Shown here in pieces: positions 40,012-52,929 of a DNA stretch of 64,000 nt. The notes under the pieces are model-generated. The model had not been told where the DNA came from and made no database searches. It saw only the letters and a list, made by a program, of their open reading frames with translations. The position numbers and the translations under genes were made by a program. The stretch spans positions 1,700,001 to 1,764,000 of the forward strand of contig JAQISU010000251.1 in NCBI GenBank assembly GCA_029339505.1, read 5' to 3'. This stretch comes from Unio delphinus (lineage: Eukaryota; Mollusca; Bivalvia; Unionida; Unionidae). Within the stretch, counting starts at the first letter, position 1. Each line of letters opens with the position of its first letter.

Positions 40012-41481
40012 GTTCGGCGGTATAACTGGGAGGGCAGACTGAGCTCATTAGCCTTGGCAGGCAGCCAGTCTAAGAGAAGGGAAACTCTGATTCCAAACCC
40101 GGGTAGATGAAGTTCGTTAGCCTGGTCAACGCAATTTTTCTAGGAGAAGGAAAACTCTGTTTGAAAACCAATGGCTCCACTGCTTTGTGGATATCTTCGG
40201 GAGAAGGAAAGGCTACAGGAGTAAACCCAGACAGAAAGTCCGGAGTTGATCCCCCAAGGCGGCTGGATGTCGACTACGACTTCCTTCCGGCAGCTTCTGT
40301 ATCCAAGCATTCCTTTGGACCCAACCATTGAGGACGAGAGGGGGATCCTGACGCCTGGGCAACCCAGGATCTCCATATTCCATGCACAGGCTTGCGACCT
40401 GGAGAGGTCACTCCAGTCTCGCTACTAAGTGAGGAAAGAACACGAGAGCTGACAGTTTACGGGTTATAAGTCCCACCCGATTGGCGTAGGGAAGGGGCGC
40501 CACGCGTAAACTTTCACGGTGGGAGGGATCATAGTGTCCCACTGGTCAACTACCGCCCGCTTCAAGCCGGGCAGCCCCGGTCAATAAGGTGCTGACCCGC
40601 CATCGTCTGCCTTATCCAGTTGGTGTCTGGAGCTCAGTGTGTTGCTCAACATGACAAGCAGACGAAAATTCCACACCAGACAAATAGAAAAAGAAACTAA
40701 TAAAGAAGACTTCAGCTCTTCGATTTGCAAGCTGGAATGTGCGCACGATGTGTAAAGGCATATCCGATGACCTCAGAGAAGTGGATGACACTAGAAAAAT
40801 GGCCATCATCGATTGAGAACTCACCAGGCTAAATATCAGCATAGCTGCCCTCCAGGAAACTAGACGGGCCTCTAGTAGCTCCTTCAGAGAGAAAAACTAC
40901 ACTTTCTTCTGGAAGGGTCGCAAACCTGAGGAGCCCCGTCAGCACGGAGTGGGCTTCGCCATAAAAAATCAATCTTCTGGGCCTTGTTGAACCTCCCACA
41001 GGGGGAACTGAGCTTCTCTCGTCCATCCGCCTCACCACTGCTGCTGGTCGTGTCGACATAATCAGTGCCTACGCCCCTACCCTCTCGTTTTCAGAAGACA
41101 ACAAAAGGTCAGTTTTATGGGAAGCTGAACGAACAGATTAAAGGATGCCCCAAATACGAATCACTTTTCTCCTCGGCGTCTTCAATACCATAGTAGGTGA
41201 GGATGATGAGTCATGGCCTACCTGCCTCGGATTCCATGGTACTGGAAAGACCAACGAAAACGGTCAGAGACTGCTGGAACTGTGAAACGTGTAAGAAAGG
41301 GCCACGTGACAGCAACCACAGCAACTCAGGCTTCCCAGCAGGTCTGCACAAACTGCAAGAGGGACTGCCACTCGTGCATAGGCCTCCACAGCCACAACAG
41401 ACGATGCCAACAACCCAGAGACAGACGACACCACAGGGGCGCTATCCGCATGGTCTCCGGAGACTATGGCGCCAATTATGA
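40012..41481 (+). mobile_element. LINE, coding part with APE endonuclease and internal deletion
   Basis: Continues the element begun at 24213. Around 40720-41200 it encodes an APE-type endonuclease, read in pieces: LRFASWNVRTMCKG, ISIAALQETRRAS and a GDFNTIVGEDDE-like segment; stops and a frameshift interrupt it. It then jumps, without reverse transcriptase, to a C-terminal Cys/His motif of the type CTNCKRDCHSCIGLHSH at about 41340-41400. So the RT was deleted and the copy is dead. Clade not certain; RTE- or CR1-type. Confidence 0.8.
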
Positions 41482-41556
41482 TGTTGTCTCGATACTGTCT
41501 GAAGGCCACAAACAAACAGCCATTTATTAGTATCGCAAGGAAGAGATCTTCTTAAG
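41482..41556 (+). promoter_or_regulatory. Promoter/first-exon cassette, copy b, right half
   Basis: Starts with the LINE target duplication TGTTGTCTCGAT, then matches 62892-62955 almost base for base (CAGCCATTTATTAGTATCGC) and ends in AGATCTTCTTAAG|GTAAGT, GT at 41557. With the mobile elements removed the cassette is complete. The next GIMAP acceptor downstream is at 45720. Confidence 0.6.
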
Positions 41557-41557
41557 G

Positions 41558-43930
41558 TAAGTTGGAAACGGTTAAATACACTTATTAACAAGTATGTTGT
41601 GGATGATTTATACATGTATCTTGACAATCCCATGCAATGCTTAATATGGGTTCATATTACACGAATAGTTTCAGATCTCATGCCTGAAACTTCATCATAA
41701 ATATCTGTCCCGGATAATTTAAATATCTACTCATCTTCCTCGGCTAGTAGTCCGAAAACTGATTTCATGTATTTCTAAATGGATACAGGCTGCGAAATTT
41801 ATCTTAAAAGAAGAAAATTGTCGCATGTAATATTAATTGTCGGAATGGTCTTAGGATGTTATCGCTAGAGGTAAAATTATACTTTGATAATCTTGCGAAG
41901 AAAATCAATAAAAGTCTTATAGTAGATACATTGCCTCTTTGTATTGATCCCATTGGCTACATATTTATATGGGAAGATATAATGAATTTCACCCGCATTG
42001 TATTCTTTGACCACATATTTAATTTGCACTTTATTGTTAATTTGATTATGAAATGTTTTTTTTAATGTCATTATATTCTTTGGATAAATATATGTTCGAC
42101 TCGACCTTATCCAAAATCAAGTTGAATTTACAACTGACGTGAATCACTGATTAAACAAAATATTCAGTAAAGAACTAATACATAGATAATAATGAGTATG
42201 AGTTTAATATGATGATTATTAATAGAAGTAAACATATTTATCTTATGAGTCAAAGACATTGTGTTTTCCATGTTCTCTATTTTAATTTAAGTAACAGATA
42301 TTTTAATTATAACTTAGATTTTATCTAGTAAACATTTGTTAACTTCAGTAATGAAGTGTTCCATTAGGTAATGATTTTGATTTCTTTACAAAATGCTGAT
42401 TTCGACCTGAGGTCATGTAGATGACAATATAATCTTGTCACTGGAAAAATCATTTATTGGTGTTGTAAGGTTTGAGCAGAATCACTGGTATTATTATTGT
42501 GTCCATTGTTTCTTTGGGCTGTAATTTATTTATTTAAATTATTTTATTATAGTAATTCTTTTCTGGAAGGTTCTCAAACTATTATTAGAAATAGAGACTT
42601 AGATTTATAGTAACGTTTCAAATAATGGTATATTGTTGGATTGTAGAATTGTAATTTAACAAAAAAATATTGATACATTACTACAACATTTACAGGGTTG
42701 GATTTATTACAAATACCGCTTAAGCTGTTTGTTTTTTTAAAACTTGTAATCATTAAGATTATGTAGAAATTCTCAGATTATTTGGGATTTATTTCGCAAA
42801 ACCTTAAGTTCATTTTACAATTATCACTTTGTATTATAAGGTAATACACTATTAGCTGAATTATACAAAACATATTGGTTCTCACTCTTTTCTATTATAA
42901 ACCATAGAGCCATTATACGTTTATAAATCTAATGGTAAATACTTACTCGTTTGTGATTAATACGATTCACTTAGTTTTCGTTGTTCTAAATTTTTTTTAA
43001 TCCATTGTTAAGAACTTGACTCTTCTGTATTAATTATAAATATAAATGATCATAAGATGGAATTTGTCCTGATGAATTTATCCAATGAAGAAATTCAACA
43101 AAATTATTATATTATTTTGATATGCTCTATATGTGTATATTGGTGTTGTGAATGCTTGTTGGTTTCACAAAATAAGATTTCTTAAATGCGTGAAATTAAA
43201 ACCGACACCAAGGAGAATAAAAATTCCGAAACAAAGACAATTTCTATTATTTCTCATATGTTATAAGCAAATTCATATCCCGAACCAGCCCTCAGTTTCT
43301 GTTTAGTGTCGATTCCATGGTCTTAAACTCAATAATCGAAAGAATCGAAAGCATTACGTTGAGCAAAATGCAATATTGACCCAAGGATACAAATTGAAAA
43401 TATTAATGACACAGTATTGTGAAATGAGTCCCAACTAATCCTAAATGTTATATTACAAGTATAAAAGTATAGATTGAATTACATTAGTCATAAATATGCA
43501 AACGCACCAATAGTCTTGAATGTGTTGATGTACCAATAGTCTTGAATGTTTTGATGTGCCAGTAGTTTTGAATGCGCTCATGTACCATAGCCATGATGTA
43601 TATCAATATTATTATCTAAAAAAAAACAATGTGTTTGGAGGAGCACTACTCCCAAAGTAGTTTTTAATTCATATTGTAAATGAGCACTTTGTATTTCCAA
43701 TGTATTATTTAAATAAACAATTTATATTAATTTGTATCTGAACATAACAGTAAATGATTCTACAGACTGACCTTAAAACAGACAGGAATACAGGTTTTAC
43801 TTCGCCCTTTATTTATAGATTATCACATGATACAACCATGTGCTCTGGATGTTGTTTATTTCCAATATAAATTTCAATTAATATTGCCAACTCGGTCGTT
43901 TTTTTTAAACGCAACTCGTAAACAAGGTTA
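41558..43930. other. Non-coding AT-rich DNA
   Basis: No gene seen. 41560-41960 is shared with 62957-63290 and 58682-59220 (post-donor intron sequence, 'TTTGATAATCTTGCGAAGA'). 42100-43500 has no recognisable content. A 26-bp repeat built on ACCAATAGTCTTGAATGT occurs three times at 43507-43584. Confidence 0.5.
43507..43584. repeat. 26-bp tandem repeat, three copies
   Basis: Units starting at 43507, 43533 and 43559 share (A/G)CCA(A/G)TAGT(C/T)TTGAATG. A single related unit lies at about 4191, within the duplicated flank. Confidence 0.8.
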
Positions 43931-44449
43931 GACCGTGAACTAAATTGTTATGTGAAAAGGCTAAAATCTACCTTCAATCTGGGACAAAGGTCAAGCACAA
44001 AATATGAAATTAAATAGGGATAAAGAATCCTAGAGGGGATTTGTTAGCCCTTCATATTTATTATGCTACCCTGAACAGAGGCGTTCTGACGATAACAGAG
44101 CTATGAAAACAAAGGTCTTTATAATACCATACATGCTAAAATTTTCTTATATATCTTATATATTTTACACTCATTTTCCAGGCGAAAAAATCTCCAATTT
44201 CCGCATCGGTTTGAAATAATGGAATAAAATAATGGGTGGATAAAATAAATTACTTGGCAACAAACATGCCAGTTTAAGAGCAGGTTGTTCTGCTGTAGAT
44301 AATATGTTTATGTTACATAATTTATCCGTACACATTTAGAAAATACATAGGGGTATTTCATTTAAACACACAATTATTAATACATGCACTTAGTTAACGA
44401 CAATAAACTGGAACAGTAACATACGTAATGACGTCATACTTGTATTGTC

Positions 44450-44454
<5 letters not shown>
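43931..44454. repeat. Duplicate of 105-770 (GIMAP upstream unit)
   Basis: High visible identity to 105-770 (for example 'AGGTCAAGCACAAAATATGAAATTAAATAGGGATAAA'-region landmarks in both), with a deletion around 44210. Interrupted at 44454 by the LINE fragment. Confidence 0.85.
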
Positions 44455-44489
<35 letters not shown>

Positions 44490-45255
44490 GACTTTGGATA
44501 GCGCCTAATCTTTCGAAGCTGTAAGCGCTTTACACCATCAATAATTATATGACTACACTACAGAACAACAAATGACAAAAACATTGAAATTGGAAAACAT
44601 AAAAACATGCTGAAATATATAAGATACAAAACATGATTAGGTCGCTAAGTTTGTCTCAGCAGTCGAAACAGGTGAGTCTTAAGAGCACTCTTAAAAGGGA
44701 CCACTGTGTCTTTGTGTCTAATTTCAATGGGCAATTCGTTCCACGTCGCCGGGCCCTGGTGTGGAAACGAACGTTGTCCATATGACATTGTTTTCACCTT
44801 AGGAACAATGAGTATACGATTATCAAAAGAAGAGCGTAATGATCTAGCTGGTGTATACACATGGGTGAGGCTGGATATAATGTTGGACTGGAGTCCGTCA
44901 TTGAAACATAGCACAGAGAACAACTTTTGTGTTTGATTCTGTATCGAATTGATAGTCAGTGTAGGGTACAGAGCAGTGGTAAGGTGTGCTCTGATCGAGA
45001 TACTCTGAAGATGATCCGTGCTGCTGTGTTTTGAACTTTTTGAAGTTTCTGGAGTAAATATTGTGACGAACCAGACAGAATTGAGTTACAATAGTCCAGT
45101 CTTGAAAGTACTAATGAACACACAAGTGTTTTAGTTTCATCAACTGAAAGATATTTACGAATGGAACTGATCTTATTATCATGGTGACGTTATGTTTGCC
45201 GGATGATCTTACGATTGTCATGCTTTGATATTTGTATTACCTTTTCTTCCAGTGA
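44455..45255 (-). mobile_element. 5'-truncated CR1/L2-like LINE 3' end
   Basis: On the minus strand the C-terminus of a LINE ORF2 is open at 44645-44923. Typical motifs: YTPARSLRSS, SYGQRSFPHQGPATWNELP and FKSALKTHLFRLL. A 3' UTR (AAGCGCTTTACA region) follows and then a (TTA)n tail, seen on the plus strand as (AAT)n at 44455-44487. The duplicate at 1-1230 lacks it, so insertion followed the segmental duplication. Confidence 0.85.
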
Positions 45256-45720
45256 CAATACCAAAGTATTCACAAACTGTATCAACAGAAAAAGAAGAAA
45301 AATTACTTACGTTTGCCATAGAGTACAGAGGTGCTTTGTCTTAAATAGCACAAAAGCAATCGACTTTTTTAAAACAAGGCAAATATCATCTATATTTTCA
45401 ATAATGTTACATACAAAGCTTAACCACAAAGAAAACAATACAAGTTAATGATCATAAAGAAATAGAAAGAGTCAATTTGCACATTTGATCGCAAGGTTAA
45501 AATGTCACAACGTAAGCATAACATGTGTCTAATTTTCATTCTAAAGGGTACTCTCTTATACAGATCTGTCCCTGACCCAAACGTTCTCCTCTGGAGCATA
45601 GCCATCTGAGAAGGAGAACTGGTTTATATATTGTATGCAAGACAATTGCTCGACGTAGGAACAAATAACAGTGTAAGTAAAGTGCTATTTAACATTGTTT
45701 GCAGGTTATGTATTTTGCAG
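45256..45720. repeat. Duplicate of 785-1236 (GIMAP intron and acceptor)
   Basis: Same landmarks as copy 1 (CACAAACTGTATCAACAGAA, TACAGAGGTGCTT) ending in the identical GTTATGTATTTTGCAG acceptor. Confidence 0.85.
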
Positions 45721-45782
45721 GAGAAAACGCCGACATTTACAAGGAGGTTGATAACTACTAAAGAAATGAAGAAAGAAGAATC

Positions 45783-47413
45783 TGTAACAGAATTGTTACC
45801 GAGAGGAGGGTGGATTAAATGAACAATACAAACACAATTTGTGAAAGAAAATATAAATTTATGTAATAAATTATAAATGAAAAAAATACAGATGTAACAA
45901 CACAATAATTCATGCACTCAACCCACAATTAAACTCACAACCATTCACAATACATTAACAAATTAAATAACAATACAAAAGGAATCACAAATGTAAAGGG
46001 ATCTCTTGGATTATACACAGATCCAAGAATCCTTTACGAAAGTTAAATAAATGCAAGTATGATTTACGAAAAAAATAAACACAAACGACAAACTATCTAT
46101 CGCACGATGGATTGCGATAACTAGCACGATCATATACTTGTATTCAATAAAGTTGCTAGCTTTTATTGATATCTATGTGATCACTTGAAATATTATTGCG
46201 ATCTGACATAAACATGCAAATACAACAATGTATTAAATTATATCACAATTTCAATACACCTATGTGTCTCCCCTGTATAACCGCACGATTCAGCAACAGT
46301 TGAATCGTCTCCCAGTTTCCCCGAAAACCGAGGGTTGACCAATACTATTATCGGACGTTTCCCTACACGGATCCACCACAGTTATACGTTCAGACAGCAT
46401 ACAACATCTACCAGAACCAACGGTTCCTCACTACCCTAGATGTCGACCCGGACGTTTTACAACTCTAAGACAGCTCCGACACTCGGACTTCTAGCTTTCC
46501 GGATATTTACATGTTACACAGATGTTGACGAACAGACAGTTCGACACACAGACAGATACTTCAATTCCGTTTGCACAAATTAACGGCACAAGCACATTCA
46601 GATATTTATACAGAGATGTTCCAGAACAAACAATAGATGTCCCACAACAAATCAGACGATATCAAAGACGTTTATCAAAAGATGGTATCAGATGTGTTAA
46701 CAGCTACGGTATCAACGATGTTATTAGCAGCTACGGTATCAACGATGTTATTAGCAGCTACGGTATCAGATACATTGTAACAACTACGTTAGCAGCTACG
46801 GTATCAGAGACGGTATCAACGATGTTATTAGATGCGCTATCAGTGATGTACTTCTACGGTATCAACGACGGAATCAACGACGGAATCAACGACGGAATCA
46901 ACTATAATAAACAAAACCAGACTAATAATAGTTGTCTCAAAAATAATCTAAGCCGTAGATTACGATATTGTATTTAAAGTCTAAAAGTGACTAGTAATTC
47001 CAAATATTCCACGTTTAATTGCAATAAAAGCATCATTATACGAAATGATAATCTGAATAAAATTCACAATACAACGAAATGTAAATTTAACACTCACCCC
47101 TTTGGCTGGAGATTTGCAAGACGAGGTTATCTATCCTTCGATTAGATATTTTAGTTCCCGTAAATAATAATGAGAAATCCTTCGCCTTATATACTCTCAA
47201 TAGGTGAACATAAATCACATCGAGCTTGCCGTGCACCACGTAAAACGAGTATTTCGGATTTCATGTAAATTACAAATTGGCACATGCAAATCGTTACACG
47301 CCACTTAATCACCCCAGGTAATGCGTGTACGACGAAATCAAGAAAATGGTGAGTTTCGTTTGCAATTCAAGTACAACAAAAATCAGTTTAAATTTTCGCC
47401 TAATTCTGTGACA
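45783..47413. mobile_element. 1631-bp insertion with TGT...ACA ends (Ginger-like non-autonomous element or solo LTR)
   Basis: Flanked by the 5-bp duplication GAATC (45778-45782 and 47414-47418); the intact paralogue has GAATC once. Ends are TGTAACAGAATT and AATTCTGTGACA, an imperfect 12-bp inverted repeat. It has no coding capacity; the open frame at 46522-46977 is a translated low-complexity repeat. TGT...ACA with 4-5-bp duplications fits Ginger DNA transposons or a solitary LTR; the 12-bp TIR slightly favours the former. Confidence 0.8.
46684..46905. repeat. Degenerate tandem repeats inside the insertion
   Basis: Alternating units of CTACGGTATCAACGATGTTA type and, at about 46866-46900, four copies of ATCAACGACGGA (12 bp). 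Confidence 0.8.
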
Positions 47414-48569
47414 GAATCATTTTGATTGGTATAACTGGAACAGGAAAAAGCACTCATGGAAATGAAATTTTAGGTGACCACATTTTTAAAACTGAGGGTG
47501 TCCAGATGCAGTCCAATACTACACACTGCCAGGTTGGACAAATGAAGAGAAAGGACAGAAAGGACTTTGTCATATTTGATACACCAGGGCTAATGTATAC
47601 GAAACGAGAGCCCGAGAAAATAATTGAGGAGCTTGTAAATGCACTGTAATTACGGCACCTGGTCCACATGCGATTTGCTTAGTTATCCGGGCCGATGAGC
47701 AATTTACTCAAGAAAACATTAACACTTTGGACGAGTTTTGCGATTTTTTCGGTGAGGAAATCTTCAAGTACGTAATCGTCGTCTTCACACGTAAAGCAAG
47801 AATAGGGCGGAATGCAACGACAGACGATTGCCTTTCCGCCCTTACCACTGAATTTGTAACTAAGTTCTTGAAATTTGGAGGAAAGAAAGTTGCTATAGAG
47901 AATACTGCTAAAAAGAAAGAACTTAAAAAACAGATCAATGAATTGTTCAAGCTGATTGACGAAGTTATCGTAAAAAATGATGGTGGCTACTATTCGGAAG
48001 AGAAATTTAAGGCGGCAGAGGAAGCTTTTAGAAAGCGCATCCCCAAAATTCAACAAGAGGTAGAAAAACTGTTCGAAGGAACGATAAAGTCGCTTGAGGA
48101 TGAGTATCAAGAGTAAGCGAAACGGTTCGAAGAACGAGAAAATATATTGGCAAAGAAACTTCAAGAAGAAAAGAACAAACTTAAGCAGGAGCAACAATTG
48201 AAAGAAAAAGAAAAACTTGAGAAAGATGTTTTTGAAGCTCAGATGAAAAAGTTGGAGGTAAAGTATCAGGAAAAAAAGGAATAATGGAAAGAAAAACTAG
48301 ATAAAGAACGTAAGGAAGAAGAGAAAACTAAAAGAGATTTTGATCGGAAAATGGAGGAAATTAATAAGAAAGTAGCAAGGGATCTTGGCGCCTCTATTAA
48401 TGAGGATAGAAGCAAAGCAAGAGAGGCGGTTCCGGAAAGTAAAGGTTTCAGTGACGTGGCGAGGAATGCAGTAAAGGAAGGAGCTGGGCTGGTCTACGAT
48501 ATTTTAACGAGCGGTATTGGAACTGCCATTAGAGCCATTGCAGACGTTGGACGAATTATAAAGGGATAA

Positions 48570-49497
48570 ATGAGTTATTTGTTTCTATCATTTTAAACGC
48601 TTTTGTACGGAATAACAGTGGGGCCTTTCCATGACTTACTAGTGTAGGCCGTAAACTAGGTAATACAAGATTTCACGAAGTATCAGAATAAATGCATGCA
48701 TTACACGCAGAGGTTGCCGACAGCCTCATTTTCACTTAAAGATGTAATGATTAAAAAAGTGTATTACTTTGCATCTTCCTACATAATCTTTTGTTTTCAT
48801 AGTCTCATTCTCTCGTGGCTCAACTTATTCAACCAATATTACATTTTCTGATGTTTTAGCTAACCATTTTCTCGTGTCTGTGTCTGGCATTACATACATA
48901 AATGACTCTTGTTTGATAGTTTAGTAAATAAAGAAATGCTGTCCCCGTTTCTTGTCGTATTGTTGATTTTTACTTATAAAACGATAAACAGAACTAGCTG
49001 CTTTGATATGCTTTTAGAATAGATATTTTGATAATATATTTGATATTTGTGATAAACAACAACAACAACCAGCACTAACAGCCGCAATCTCTGATCTTCC
49101 ATCTGATATGTTTGAAAACTGCATGGTTATAAACAACATAACGATAATCACAAGTGTTATTCAACCGAACAAATATAGAAGTGTACTTACTATTCAGGCT
49201 GCAAAGCTGATCATTTTTGCGGTCCAACAAATTCCAACTTTTGATCTTGCAATATATATGAGGCACATTAGTTTTGCGCTTATATAACATTTAAATGTGC
49301 GATTGATTTTATTGTTTGATTATTTATGTAAACTTTATAAATGTCTGGCTGTTTCCTGAGATAGATTTGTAAGGTTTTAACAAAATTGTAAATCTGTGAT
49401 CAAGACATAATATTGGCACTTTTAGTTTAACACTTTCAATACTCCGATTGACCAGATCTGTGTTGTAAACATAAATGTCTAAATTATTTTAAGAAAA
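48570..49497. other. Non-coding GIMAP 3' flank, copy 3
   Basis: Duplicate of 2427-3290, with one copy of the unit that is tandemly doubled at 3000-3145. No gene. Confidence 0.7.
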
Positions 49498-49757
49498 TGT
49501 GTGTGTCTAGTTACCATAATTAGAAAGAAGAGAATGCGTGTGTCTAGTCACCATGATTAGAATGAAGAGAATTTGTGTGTCTAGTTACCATAATTAGAAT
49601 GAAGAGAATGCGTGTGTTTATTCACCATGATTAGAATGAAGAGAATGTGTGTGTCTAGTCATCATAATTAGAATGAAGAGAATGTGTGTGTTTAGTTACC
49701 ATAATTAGAATGAAGAGAAGGTATGTCTAGTTACCATGATTAGAAGGAAGTGAATGT
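49498..49757. repeat. Minisatellite, about 37-bp unit, seven copies
   Basis: Units contain GTGTCTAGT(T/C)ACCAT(A/G)ATTAGAA followed by GAAGAGAATG. Alternate copies differ at the same sites (TTACCATAA versus TCACCATGA), hinting at a higher-order two-unit expansion. Confidence 0.9.
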
Positions 49758-50489
49758 GTGGTAAAAAGAGAATAACTGTAATCAATACCGCCTGACTGAT
49801 CAATTATTAAAGTGACCTTGTAAAAAGTGTGACAAAGGAATAATGCTCTCATCAACATCGTTTTCAGGAACTGATTTAGCCATAGATCTTGAGACAAAGT
49901 TTGATAACAAATTTATTCGATTAAGAGGAATAATAACACAGCTGAGAAATTTTTAGGTTAAAGCTATTAGGTGGGGGCTAGATTTGTTCCTGGAAATATG
50001 AGCTAAATGCCATACATATTACATAATATTGTGTTAGACCATGATGCTCATATTTTCAATTTTTGATGGCTATGTCAGACAAATTGTGTTTGCTTTAGGA
50101 CTGAATAAATTACGGTTGTTTTAATTATTCTCATCAGTTAATTGCCTGATATATACAAATATACGCACTTGGCATTCTAGGTTTCTAATTCCTCTAAAAA
50201 TAGAATTTACTGGATATTTTTAAGAATAAAATATTTTAAACATTTAAAATTATTAGCACATATACAAAAAGAAATTGCTCATTTTAACAAAGTTATCTAT
50301 AATGAATCATAGGTGTCCAGTTCAAACTAGAAAATTCCTAAATTTGTATCTGAAGGAAAAGGTAAATTGTGTGCATGACAAGATATAAGAAAACAATTTC
50401 CGTATGCTGCTGATAAAGAAAAACAATGCTTGAGAAGAAAGGATGTAAATTCATACATATTTAGTGAGCAGATAATAATACATATTTAG
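49758..50489. other. No recognisable gene
   Basis: AT-rich, no supported frame or repeat. Confidence 0.4.
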
Positions 50490-51400
50490 TTAGTTAGTTT
50501 CGCCCGTCACCCCTGCCGAGGTATAGGCCGCCCACATAAGATCGCCAGAGGCTTCTTTCCTGTGCCATTCCTTAATGCTGACTCCAGCTGTGACCCATCT
50601 TAGTGATGTCCGCCTCAAGATCGCGTCGCCATTTGTTTCTTGGTCGTCCCCTTCTTCTCTTGCCTTGAGGGTTCCACCTCAATGCCTGTCTGGTAATGTT
50701 GGTTTGCAGCTTACGTAGGGTGTGTCCTATCCAACACGACCTTTTCTTCTTGACCTTATCCTCTACCGGAAGCTGGGAGGTTCTCTGCCACAGTTTGTTT
50801 CTGCTGATGGTGTCTGGCCAGCGGATCTGGATAATTCTTCTTAGGCAGCTGTTGATGAAGGTTTGAACTCTCTTTACTGTGGACGTAGTTGTTCTCCAGG
50901 TCTCTGCTCCATACATTAGGACTGACTTCACTTTGGAGTTGAACAGTCTAAACTTGGTAGTCAAGGAAATTTGTTTGGACCTCCAAATGTTCTTAAGTTG
51001 CATGAAAGCTGCTCTCGCCTTTCCAATCCTTGTCTTGACATCTGCGTCTGTGCCACCCTGCTTGTTGATAATGCTGCCTAGATATGTGAAGGACTCCACC
51101 GCATCCAGGGGACTTCTCTTCGGTGTGAGTGGGTTGTTGCTGATATAAATGATCTTGAGGATCCTGGTATTGTCTTTGTGGATGTTGAGGCCAACCTGTG
51201 CAGATGTGGCTGCCAGTATGTCGGTCTTGTCCTGCATTTTCTGCTGACTGTAGGACAAGAGCGCTTGATCATGGGTAAAGTCCAGGTCCTCAACTTGCCT
51301 CAACAATGTCCACTGGATCCCAGTTCTCCGCCCTTTGGTGGTCGTCACCATAATCCAGTCAATGACGAGAAGGAAGAGAAATGGTGACAGCGTATTTTTT
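50490..51400 (-). mobile_element. LINE reverse transcriptase C-terminal fragment
   Basis: Minus-strand open frame 50572-51351 (259 codons), extending open to about 51400 with LSPFLFLLVIDWIM. Motifs typical of invertebrate non-LTR elements: VESFTYLGSIINKQG, LMYGAETWRTT, SCWIGHTLRK and RRGRPRNKWRRDLEAD. The catalytic FADD region reads LDFTHDQALLS, so both catalytic residues are disturbed. The 3' end runs into a CTAA-repeat tail at about 50490. It is 5' truncated and inactive. Same broad class as the LINE at 40-41.5 kb, possibly the same family. Confidence 0.88.
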
Positions 51401-52920
51401 CCTTGGCCGTTATATATTAGTTTGAACGAGTTAGGACCATAATTATTTTTTCTAAGCCAACATTTACTAGTACAGTATCATTTTTATGTACGTATTCTTG
51501 GAAACAACTCGTCCATGTAAGCATTGTTAATTACCAGTATCTTTATATGTTCTTAGTGTAATACTATGTCAGTTTTATCTATAATTATTTAACTGATAGC
51601 AATCGATTGTAAATTGTACACTATTGTCTTCCCACCAAGACACTCAGAACACATCTCTAGCTGGCTAATAGTTCGACTGTGCAAAATCAAAATAATAATT
51701 GTTAGCGCATAACTTCTTTTCCGAGAAAAGCATTTGTCGGAATGAGTGAAAGCCGACAAGAAACCAAATATATATCAGTTATGAACAGTATGAATGTTCC
51801 AAGCCAATCGAAAATGAAATGTAACTTTAATTTACTAAAAGATAAAATTTACGTTTTTCATGATATCTTCCAGTGTATCTCCTGTTGATGTAAAATCGCA
51901 TAGAAAAGAGAAAACCAAACCTTTGAAGTGAAACAGGAACATCCGAATTTTTTTTAAGCTGTTTGCTTGGACAAGGGATTTTCCAAGACCTGTATAACAA
52001 TTAAATAAACTCTGCAAATTTAATAAATTATCATATGGGAGTTTGGTCAGGAATAATAAAATGCATTGGCTGTGCACAAACTGTTCGTCAAAACATAACT
52101 AAGTTTTCCGATCGTTTCTTTCCTATTCACAGGTAACGGTAAGTAACTCATTCATAACTTTCGTTTTTCTTGACAATTTATGTCAAGTCCGTCGATAATC
52201 TACGGGTAGTCTTTGTGATCGTTGTAAGAGAGCTCTTGTAAGAGAACATCAATGTGTTTGGTTTCTAGAGACCAAGGTAATGAATGAAGGTAATGAATGG
52301 TCACCTAGTTTTTATCTAACTTCTAGATACTCTTTAGCTTTCTTCCTGACTCATCATTGTACATCAGAAAACAATGCTTCAGGTAAGATCTATAATTGTT
52401 TGTTCGCATGTTCCATCTCTTCTTTTTTTAATTGTTCAGGATCACTTCTACGAAACTATTAATTTCAAGAGTATTGTTAAATTCTGCATACAAGATGATG
52501 TTCACTATAGCTAACTGACGTTCCTCACAAAGTGGACCTAATTGTATAATTACGTTTCGCTGCCTTGGTCTGGAGTAAAATCAAAAGCCACACATAGAAT
52601 ATCGTCCTGCATTATCGTCGTACTAACTGTAGTAGCTGAAGTTGATACATAAGAGTCATGTTGCTTTGAACAGTATCAAATAAAATCACCAGACTAAAAT
52701 AAATTAAAAGTGTAAGGTGCAAAACATTTGGCCATCTGAAGTTACCACTGTCTAGGACACATCGATGTGTTTAATATAGAAAGAAATTTAGATCGACGAC
52801 TCTGTTCAGAGCCGTATTACAGACATGCCAGCGTGTAAAGATTTGGGTAACTTTCCTTGGAGAGCATGATCTTTCAATTATGAACGGAGACTAGAGATTT
52901 TCACTTCTGTTTGTCGCATT
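51401..52920. other. No recognisable gene
   Basis: No domain-bearing frame on either strand. A run TAATGAATG(A/G)(A/T)... and several short direct repeats occur, without clear structure. Confidence 0.4.
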
Positions 52921-52929
52921 GAATACGCG

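Larger units (their letters stand above)
45721..48569 (+). pseudogene. GIMAP/AIG1 GTPase pseudogene (copy 3), split by an insertion
   Basis: Close paralogue of 1224-2426. The N-terminus (45721-45782) stops at a TAA in the 'DNY' position, then a 1631-bp insertion follows, and the gene resumes at 47414 with an intact P-loop (GITGTGKST) and DTPG. A 1-base loss near 47640 shifts the frame before the TAPGPHA box. The G4 region reads TRKA. In the coiled coil, TAA at 48114-48116 and another near 48283 replace Lys/Glu codons. The C-terminal tail (48351-48569) is open and ends in a slightly longer tail than copy 1. Confidence 0.9.

Noticed and set aside
43507..43584. CRISPR-like spaced repeat
   Set aside because: Units are contiguous tandem repeats without spacers; same for 49498-49757.
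46522..46977. 151-codon frame in the 1.63-kb insertion
   Set aside because: It is the translation of a tandem repeat (YGINDVISS, GIND units) without an ATG start.
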